DNA from: Candidatus Rokuibacteriota bacterium
GTDB taxonomy: Bacteria > Methylomirabilota > Methylomirabilia > Rokubacteriales > CSP1-6
Direction: 5' to 3'
Length of the DNA stretch: 7,472 nt
NCBI GenBank assembly: GCA_016177555.1
Contig: JACOVB010000350.1
Coordinates: 1-7,472 of the forward strand
The notes beneath the pieces were generated by a model. That model did no database searches. It had not been told where the DNA came from and worked only from the letters and a program-made list of their open reading frames with translations. The translations under genes and the position numbers were made by a program. Shown here piece by piece: positions 1 to 4,887 of the stretch; position 1 is the first letter of the stretch; every line of letters begins with the position of its first letter.

Positions 1-222
1 GATCTGGATCGTGAGCAGGATGCACAGGAGGAGGATCCGGACCCGGGCCACCGCCAGCTCGCCGGTTGCGCCCAGGTCCACGAAGATCGGATCGCGGCCG
101 TTCGCGAGGCTCTCGCGGAGCCGAGCGACGAGACCTGGTCGGATGGGTATCGAGCCGTAAGCGGCGGCTGCGCCCACGGAGGGCCCACCCTGGTTCCGCC
201 CTGTGATCAGCCCGCTCAGCAC
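1..222 (-). CDS. Partial protein of unknown family, N-terminal 74 residues with a hydrophobic segment
   Basis: A minus-strand reading frame stays open from a GTG at 222 to the left edge, so the gene is cut and its C-terminal part is missing. I chose the GTG because AGGAGG lies 5 nt upstream (228-233); an in-frame ATG at 261 would add 13 residues but has no properly spaced ribosome binding site. The first ~55 residues are soluble and polar, with an IPIRPGLVARLRESLANG stretch. From about residue 61 the protein becomes strongly hydrophobic (VRILLLCILLTIQI) and this runs into the edge, which looks like the start of a transmembrane helix. A soluble N-terminus followed by a basic residue-flanked helix is common in membrane sensor proteins (cyclases, GGDEF proteins, histidine kinases), but no signalling domain is visible here, so the function is left open. 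Confidence 0.6.
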   Translation of the reverse strand, partial: MLSGLITGRNQGGPSVGAAAAYGSIPIRPGLVARLRESLANGRDPIFVDLGATGELAVARVRILLLCILLTIQI

Positions 223-227
223 ATCGC

Positions 228-233
228 CCTCCT
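228..233 (-). promoter_or_regulatory. Ribosome binding site that decides the GTG start at 222
   Basis: The minus strand reads AGGAGG, 5 nt before the GTG at 222-220. The alternative upstream ATG (261) has only a GGAG directly abutting it, which is too close to work, so this site favours the GTG. Confidence 0.6.
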
Positions 234-296
234 GCTGGTGACCTGACTCCCCGCGGCGCATCTCCGGCTCTGGGCGGGGGTGGATTCGATACCGAG

Positions 297-315
297 TTGC
301 TTCAAGAGGAAGCAA
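297..315. repeat. Perfect 7-bp inverted repeat, 5-nt loop (operator or hairpin candidate)
   Basis: TTGCTTC (297-303) and GAAGCAA (309-315) are perfect reverse complements separated by AAGAG. The repeat lies 75 nt upstream of the GTG of the minus-strand gene at the left edge and 117 nt past the end of the transketolase-like gene. Neither strand has a T-run after it, so an intrinsic terminator is not supported. The position and the even spacing would also suit a binding site for a dimeric regulator. Confidence 0.35.
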
Positions 316-379
316 AGGTCGAGCCAGGCCGTGTGCCTCAGGAAATCAATAGCTTGCAGCTTGACAGCCCCTGGGCCCT

Positions 380-397
380 GACAGGAAGCGTCCTGTC
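380..397 (-). terminator. Possible terminator hairpin downstream of the transketolase-like gene
   Basis: GACAGGA (380-386) and TCCTGTC (391-397) form a perfect 7-bp stem with a 4-nt loop, starting 35 nt past the stop codon of the minus-strand transketolase-like gene. In the minus direction no U-tract follows, so it is at best a U-less or Rho-assisted terminator or a 3'-end stabilising hairpin. Confidence 0.3.
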
Positions 398-431
398 GTG
401 TCGGAAAACAAGGAGGCGGGCCGGGGGCAGG

Positions 432-2795
432 TCAGCGGGGCCGGGTCTGCAGATATTGCCTGATGGCCCGGTACTGGCTCTTGCCGTCGAGACCGGCCTC
501 GGCCAGCACCATGTCGCCATGGCCGCTGCCCAGGAAGTGCCCGTGCTGGAAGGGGTGGAGCGTCATGGACCGGCCGAGGTCGGAGCAGATCCAGCGGAAC
601 ATGGTGGGCAACGTGAAGCCGGTGATGCCCATCGCCTCGAGGGCGCGCTCCTCGGGGAAGATGCGGCGCTGCGTCGCCTGGGGCAGGAGGTCGAATAGCT
701 CGGCGCTCGCGACGTAGTAGACCCAGGGGTCGAGCCCGTCCTTCTCCAGCAGGGGCAGCGCCTCCTGCACGAACGCGTAGGTGACCGCGCTTTCCTGAAG
801 CACCACGGTCCCGCCGCCCGGCCCCCGGGGCCGGCGCAGAAGGTAGACGCCGGTGACCGCGTCTGCCGCGGACGCCAGGCCGAGCCGCGCCCGATCGAGG
901 ACGGTCTCGCTGGGGCGGGTGACGAAGGGCGCGATGATCGCGGGGCGCCGGGCCAGCGCGGCGGCGAGCAGCGGCCAGATTTCCTGCGGATCCCACGGCG
1001 TCAGCGTGATGGCCGTGCCCCGCGGGAAATTCTCCTGCAGGAGCTGGAGCGGCTGGGGATCGGCGTGGGTCGGCCCGTCCTCGCCTGTCTTGAGCCCGGC
1101 ATGGGCGCAGACCACGATCATCGGCCGGTACGGATCTCCGGTGAGCGCCTGCCGTGCCTGGGCGCCGATGGCGTGCAGCCGCGCGGCGATGTGGCTGAGC
1201 GGCGCCATGAACGCGCCGTAGGACGAGCCCACGCCGATATGGTGGCCGAGGGTGGACAGCCCGGCAAGGATCCCCGACATCCCGTCCTCGCAGATGCCGC
1301 CGATGGACAGGATCCGCGCCCCGGGATTCGTCCTGGCATTCCAGTAGCCCTCCGCGAAGCCCGCTCCCACGGCGCTCACGCTCGTGGAGCTGAGGAGATC
1401 GGCGGCGGCGGCGAGGACCGCTCCCCCGGAGGCGCGGTTGTAGTGCCCCAGCGCGCGTCCAAGCTCGCCACGGAGGGTCGTGACCGTGCCGGGGGTGAGC
1501 GCGAGCGCGGAGGGCGTGGCCGGCCCCTTCGCCGCCAGCTCGTAGACGCCTTCCACCCGGGGCGCACCGGCCCGGGGGCGGCGGCTGCGCGTGTCGAGTC
1601 GGTCGCGCGCCGCGGCGAGCCGGGCCGCAAGCGCCTCCACCATGGGGCTGCTCTGCTCGAGGACCTTGCGCACGACCGTGAGCGACTCCCAGAAGCATTC
1701 CTCGATGACGGCCGCTCCGTCGGGGGCCGACAGGCAGCGCCGCGTGCCGGCCTCGCAACTCGGCACCATCAGATCCGCTCTCCCCGTCAGCTCTGCCACC
1801 GCCTGGCAGAAACCGTCGGAGCACATCTTGTGGCCGGCGCCATGCGAGGCCTTGCCCTCGACCCCGTACTGCCAGCCCTTCACCGTGCGGTAGACGACGG
1901 CCGTCGGCTGGCCGTTGTCCAGCGCGAGCGCGGCCTGCTGGGCGGCGGCGACCTGGCGGACGTCCTTCCCGTCGGGCACGACGACAACGTTCCAGTCGTG
2001 GAGGTGGAACAGCTCCGCCGGGCTCCATTGCACGTAGTCGCCTGGCTGGCCGTCCTCGCGGCACACGCGGTTGGAGTCGATGGAGGCCTGGTTCCAGTCG
2101 AGGTGGACGATCGCGTTGTCGAGCGAGGCGGTGCCGGCCGCCGCCAGGGCCTCGGCCACGCGCCCGGGCGTGAGCCCGCCCTCGCCCTCGACGATGTGGA
2201 CGCGCGGGGCATCGGCGCCGAAGTAGTCCCGCGCGCCCAAGGCGAGCCCCAGCGAGGAGGCGACGCCCACGCCGGAGGCCCCGGTGGAGAGGCGGACGAA
2301 GGGGGTGGCCGGGGTCGGGTGGCCGTCGAGGGCCTTGGCTCCGAACGCCTCCACGAGCGGCGTCCTGACAATGGGGTTGCGGCGGAAACCCAGGAGATCC
2401 TCGAGGCGGAGCCGCTGCTTCACGTCCTTCGGCAGCAGGTCGGGAGCGGCGAGCCGGGCGATCTCGTCGCGGAGCGCCCACATCGCGTAGAGCCCCATGG
2501 CCTTGTGCCCGGCCGCGTAGGAGATGATGTCGGCGTCCTCCCGGTCGGGCTGCGCCAGGTCGTAGTCGAGCGCGTCGAAGAGGAGCGCGGCCACGATGCG
2601 TCCGGAGGAGATCGAGCCGCCCGGGTGGCCCGAGGTGGGCACGTAGTTGTAGAGGAGGGCGCAGAGTGAGCGGTAGACGAGGTCGAGGGTCTCCAGGTGG
2701 CCCACGTCTTCGGCGGTCAGCGGCGCGCGCCCGCCCGCAAGGAGATCTCCGACATCCGTGACGGTGGCGCGCCTCGACCCGAGCTGGAGTGCCAT
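432..2795 (-). CDS. Transketolase-family thiamine-diphosphate enzyme, long form (787 aa)
   Basis: Transketolases move a two-carbon ketol unit between sugar phosphates in the cytosol (pentose phosphate and Calvin-type pathways) using thiamine diphosphate and Mg2+. The order of motifs matches the family: SGHPGG (55-60), AGHK (95-98), DGHP with His159, TGASGVG (171-177), the cofactor motif GEG(204-206)...N235 in place of the usual GDG...N, KASHG (315-319), Arg442 and Ser469 where sugar phosphate is held, catalytic Glu503 in CEDG, the GEDGPTH block (571-577), and a C-terminal domain from about 660 with FLGSGHGDMVLAEAGLDG-like ending. It is about 100 residues longer than the usual ~660-680, mainly from an N-terminal extension and a Cys-containing insert/linker at about 335-440. 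The ATG at 2795 is chosen because GGAGG lies 7 nt upstream; an ATG at 2843 lacks one. It is divergent from the DUF1847 gene. Family is certain, exact substrates are not. Confidence 0.9.
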   Translation of the reverse strand: MALQLGSRRATVTDVGDLLAGGRAPLTAEDVGHLETLDLVYRSLCALLYNYVPTSGHPGGSISSGRIVAALLFDALDYDLAQPDREDADIISYAAGHKAMGLYAMWALRDEIARLAAPDLLPKDVKQRLRLEDLLGFRRNPIVRTPLVEAFGAKALDGHPTPATPFVRLSTGASGVGVASSLGLALGARDYFGADAPRVHIVEGEGGLTPGRVAEALAAAGTASLDNAIVHLDWNQASIDSNRVCREDGQPGDYVQWSPAELFHLHDWNVVVVPDGKDVRQVAAAQQAALALDNGQPTAVVYRTVKGWQYGVEGKASHGAGHKMCSDGFCQAVAELTGRADLMVPSCEAGTRRCLSAPDGAAVIEECFWESLTVVRKVLEQSSPMVEALAARLAAARDRLDTRSRRPRAGAPRVEGVYELAAKGPATPSALALTPGTVTTLRGELGRALGHYNRASGGAVLAAAADLLSSTSVSAVGAGFAEGYWNARTNPGARILSIGGICEDGMSGILAGLSTLGHHIGVGSSYGAFMAPLSHIAARLHAIGAQARQALTGDPYRPMIVVCAHAGLKTGEDGPTHADPQPLQLLQENFPRGTAITLTPWDPQEIWPLLAAALARRPAIIAPFVTRPSETVLDRARLGLASAADAVTGVYLLRRPRGPGGGTVVLQESAVTYAFVQEALPLLEKDGLDPWVYYVASAELFDLLPQATQRRIFPEERALEAMGITGFTLPTMFRWICSDLGRSMTLHPFQHGHFLGSGHGDMVLAEAGLDGKSQYRAIRQYLQTRPR

Positions 2796-2802
2796 GGCCT
2801 GT

Positions 2803-2807
2803 CCTCC
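2803..2807 (-). promoter_or_regulatory. Ribosome binding site that decides the transketolase start
   Basis: The minus strand reads GGAGG within GGGAGGACAGGCC directly before the ATG at 2795, a 7-nt spacing. This favours a 787-residue product over the 803-residue one that begins at an upstream ATG (2843), whose extra residues simply read through this site. Confidence 0.75.
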
Positions 2808-2978
2808 CTCTCTCGATCTTCCGTCCAAGCGCGCTCCTGCCACAAGCGCCGATTCGTTCCCGGCCTCAGCCGTACGGACTCGAAACGCCCTCCAGACGAC
2901 TCATGCGCCAGTCAGGAGGGAAGGCGTAGGGTGGCAGCAGACGCACATCAATAATCCTTGCGAGGGGGCATGTCGCGA

Positions 2979-3671
2979 ATGAGCTACGAGACCCCGGGAT
3001 GCGCCTATTGCCCGCCGACCGTGCGGGCCTGTCGACAGGGTGAGTCGGAGAGCCGCGGCCCCGGCTTCTGTCCCACGAAGGTGGACCAAGACGGGATCGA
3101 GCGGGCCTGGGGGCTGTACGAGGACCCCGAGCTCAGGAAGATCGCCCACGCCTCGGCCCTCGTGGAGAGCGAGGGGTACTGCAAGTGGACGCGGGTCGAG
3201 GAGATCTGCCACTTCGCCAGGAAGATGGGCTTCACGAAGATCGGCATCGCGACCTGCATCAGCATGGTGGACCTCGCGAAGGTGCTCTCGGGCATCCTCG
3301 AGAGCCACGGCTTCCAGGTTGCCTCCGTGGCGTGCAAGAACGGCGGCGTGCCCAAGGAGCGCATCGGCCTGAGTGACGAGGAGAAGATCCGCCCGGGCAC
3401 CTACGAGCCCATGTGCAACCCCATCTCCCAGGCCGCGCTGCTCAACGACGCCGGCTGCGAGCTGAACGTCGTGCTCGGCCTCTGCATCGGGCACGACAGC
3501 CTCTTCTTCCGCCACTCGAAGGGACTGGCTACGACGCTCGTCGCCAAGGATCGCGTGCTCGCCCACAACCCCGTCGGCGCCCTCCAGCTTGCCGACACCT
3601 ACTTCGCGCGCGTCTGGGGCCCGCTCAAACCCGCCACGCCGCCCACGCTGCCCGCCGAGGGGCGAAAGTAG
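2979..3671 (+). CDS. DUF1847-family cysteine-rich putative metal-binding protein (230 aa)
   Basis: The protein matches the DUF1847 family, small cysteine-rich proteins annotated as predicted metal-binding and of unknown function, found in anaerobes, archaea and metabolically versatile bacteria. Visible are an N-terminal cluster Cys8-x2-Cys11-x6-Cys18-x12-Cys31, then Cys68, Cys77, Cys93 (in the IGIATCISM block), Cys119 (SVACKNGG), Cys146 (MCNPISQA), Cys160 and Cys169 (GLCIGHDSLF, followed by RHSK). Eleven cysteines in 230 residues suggest Fe-S or Zn binding; that is an inference. There is no signal peptide or membrane segment. Three in-frame starts compete: TTG 2958, ATG 2970, ATG 2979. The last sits 10 nt after AGGGGG (2963-2968), while that run abuts ATG 2970, so 2979 is preferred. 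A TATAAT-like AATAAT occurs at 2950-2955 but without a convincing -35. The gene stands alone and converges on the YqgE-type gene 25 bp away. Confidence 0.85.
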   Translation: MSYETPGCAYCPPTVRACRQGESESRGPGFCPTKVDQDGIERAWGLYEDPELRKIAHASALVESEGYCKWTRVEEICHFARKMGFTKIGIATCISMVDLAKVLSGILESHGFQVASVACKNGGVPKERIGLSDEEKIRPGTYEPMCNPISQAALLNDAGCELNVVLGLCIGHDSLFFRHSKGLATTLVAKDRVLAHNPVGALQLADTYFARVWGPLKPATPPTLPAEGRK

Positions 3672-3696
3672 CGCCGGGGCGCGCGCAGCGGACCCA

Positions 3697-4338
3697 CTAC
3701 AGGTCGATCCTCCGCCGGGCCAGCGCGCGCTCCCACTTCCCGGCGTCGTTGTCATCGAACACCACGTCGTCGTCCGGTACGGCGGTGACCCAGTCTCCTC
3801 GCTCCTTCTCGGCCTCGAGCTGGCCGGGCGCCCATCCCGCATAGCCCAGCACGAACAGCGCTCGCCGCGGCCCCTGGCCCAGGCCGATGCTGCGGAGGAT
3901 CTCGGTGCTCGCGGTGAGGGCGAAGCGGGGAGTCACCGCCATGGTTCCGTCGCCCGCGTAGTCGGCGGTGTGAAGCACGAGGCCGCGTCCCCCTTCGACG
4001 GGCCCGCCCCAGTGGATGCGGATGCTCCCGCTGACGCCCGCGCTGTCGAGGCCCAGCCGCCCGAGGAGATCCGTCAGCGGGGCCTCGCCGATCCGGCGGT
4101 TCACCGTGACCCCCATCGCGCCGGTAGCGTCGTGGCGGACGATGGCGATGACGGTACGGGCGAAGCGCGGATCGCGCATGCCGGGCGCCGCCACGAGGAG
4201 CTGACCGGCGAGGCTCCTGTGCCCGGGCTGCGCCAGAGCGACCTGGCCGGGAGCCCCGGGCATCACGAGCCCGACGACGAGCACCGCAAGCAGTCCCCCC
4301 GCGATCCAGGCCTGCCTCATAGGGGCAGGGTACCGCAT
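3697..4338 (-). CDS. yqgE: YqgE/AlgH family (UPF0301) protein with an export-type N-terminus
   Basis: Residues 44-195 carry the hallmarks of the YqgE/AlgH family: AGQLLVAAPGMRDPRFARTV (44-63), HDATGAMGVTVNR (69-81), the GGPVEGGRG block (111-119), and LGYAGWAPGQLEAE (164-177) followed by W183 and DDDVVFD. The biochemical role of the family is unknown; AlgH was linked to alginate regulation in Pseudomonas. The odd feature is the N-terminus: residues 8-37 look like a signal peptide, with a basic start, a hydrophobic core (AGGLLAVLVVGLVMPG) and a VALA-Q type cleavage site, whereas classical YqgE proteins are cytosolic. Two starts are possible, ATG 4338 and ATG 4320 (which gives a neater signal peptide); neither has a good ribosome binding site, so the first is given. 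It is last in the regulator-mutase gene string and ends 25 bp from the converging DUF1847 gene. Confidence 0.85.
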   Translation of the reverse strand: MRYPAPMRQAWIAGGLLAVLVVGLVMPGAPGQVALAQPGHRSLAGQLLVAAPGMRDPRFARTVIAIVRHDATGAMGVTVNRRIGEAPLTDLLGRLGLDSAGVSGSIRIHWGGPVEGGRGLVLHTADYAGDGTMAVTPRFALTASTEILRSIGLGQGPRRALFVLGYAGWAPGQLEAEKERGDWVTAVPDDDVVFDDNDAGKWERALARRRIDL

Positions 4339-4347
4339 ACCCGGGCG

Positions 4348-4437
4348 TCAGCGCGCCGCCGCGGCGACTGCCTTCTTGTGGTCGAGGGATTCGTGCACCT
4401 GTCCCTGGTACTGCCGTTCGGTCACCTGCGGTGGCAT
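4348..4437 (-). CDS. Possible small ORF of 29 codons between mutase small subunit and YqgE-type gene
   Basis: An ATG at 4437, 10 nt after the stop of the cobalamin-binding gene, opens a 29-codon frame ending in TGA at 4350-4348, 9 nt before the ATG of the YqgE-type gene. The product begins MPPQVTERQYQGQVHESL, is hydrophilic, and ends in an alanine run. Third positions are mostly G/C as in the neighbouring genes, and the frame fills the 109-bp gap almost exactly. Against it: no ribosome binding site is seen (the ATG follows a run of C), and short open frames are frequent at this GC content. I do not recognise the peptide. It may be a true micro-gene translated by reinitiation or plain spacer. 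Confidence 0.25.
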   Translation of the reverse strand: MPPQVTERQYQGQVHESLDHKKAVAAAAR

Positions 4438-4447
4438 GGGGGGAGCG

Positions 4448-4885
4448 TCAGCGGGGAGGCGCCGGCTCCGACCCGCCGGACGCGCCTGCGGCCTGTGGCT
4501 GGCGCGTGAGCAGCCCGGCGATGGATTCGAGCAGCCGCTCCCGCCGGGTGCCCGGGCCGAAGATGGCGGCGACGCCGAGCCGCGAGAGCTCGACCTTCAT
4601 GTCGGGGGTGACCACGCCGCCGACCACCAGCGGCACGCGTCCCAGCCCCACGCCCTCGAGCGTCTGGCGCATGCGCCGGGTGGCGTAGACGGGGTCGCTG
4701 CTGAGACAGCTCACGCCCACCAGCTCGGCGTCTTCCTGGAGCGCGATCTGGGCCACGCGCTCCGGGGTGTTGTAGAGGCCCGCGTAGACCACTTCGTGTC
4801 CGCCCTCGCGCAGCCACCGGGCCACCGCCGTCACCCCGAGGTCGTGCGCGTCGCTGCCGAGCTTCGCCAGGACGATGCGCGCCAT
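4448..4885 (-). CDS. Cobalamin-binding subunit of an acyl-CoA mutase (145 aa)
   Basis: This is the stand-alone B12-binding domain of the methylmalonyl-CoA-mutase family, which holds the cobalt through a histidine and partners the large catalytic chain. The signature is intact: Lys8, Asp12, His14 and Gly17 in AKLGSDAHDLG match the Lys-x3-Asp-x-His-x2-Gly arrangement of the family, His14 being the expected lower cobalt ligand. Ser59-Cys-Leu61 matches the SxL element, VVGGVV (87-92) the nucleotide-tail glycines, and GVAAIFGPGT (104-113) the typical end of the fold. After about residue 127 comes a short Pro/Ala-rich tail. The ATG at 4885 is preferred because GAGGG lies 6 nt upstream and only 2 nt separate it from the stop of the large-subunit gene; an upstream ATG at 4933 would overlap that gene by 46 nt. 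The split two-gene layout resembles IcmA/IcmB and HcmA/HcmB rather than one-chain methylmalonyl-CoA mutase. Confidence 0.92.
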   Translation of the reverse strand: MARIVLAKLGSDAHDLGVTAVARWLREGGHEVVYAGLYNTPERVAQIALQEDAELVGVSCLSSDPVYATRRMRQTLEGVGLGRVPLVVGGVVTPDMKVELSRLGVAAIFGPGTRRERLLESIAGLLTRQPQAAGASGGSEPAPPR

Positions 4886-4887
4886 GG

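Noticed and set aside
346..2481. A 711-codon minus-strand frame overlapping the transketolase-like gene in another frame
   Set aside because: It is Arg- and Pro-rich with no motifs, and the competing frame carries all transketolase signatures and a strong ribosome binding site.
1065..2669. A 534-codon plus-strand open frame antisense to the transketolase-like gene
   Set aside because: Composition is that of an antisense shadow (Arg, Gly, Ala, Val, His rich), with no ribosome binding site and no recognisable motif.
2870..2877. CCGTACGG palindrome in the divergent spacer between the transketolase-like and DUF1847 genes
   Set aside because: Only 8 bp are perfectly symmetric and flanks do not extend it without a bulge; such palindromes are expected by chance at this GC content.
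2950..2955. AATAAT as a -10 element for the DUF1847 gene
   Set aside because: It matches 5 of 6 consensus bases, but no reasonable -35 lies 16-18 bp upstream and the start would leave a leader of only about 17 nt; too weak to list as a promoter.
3671..3690. GC-rich hairpin between the converging DUF1847 and YqgE-type genes as a bidirectional terminator
   Set aside because: The possible stem is only about 4-5 bp with a very short loop and no T-run on either strand.
2901..3842. A 313-codon minus-strand frame opposite the DUF1847 gene, and possible extension of the YqgE-type operon
   Set aside because: The sense strand has the conserved cysteine motifs; the antisense translation is shadow-like and overlaps the end of the YqgE-type gene.
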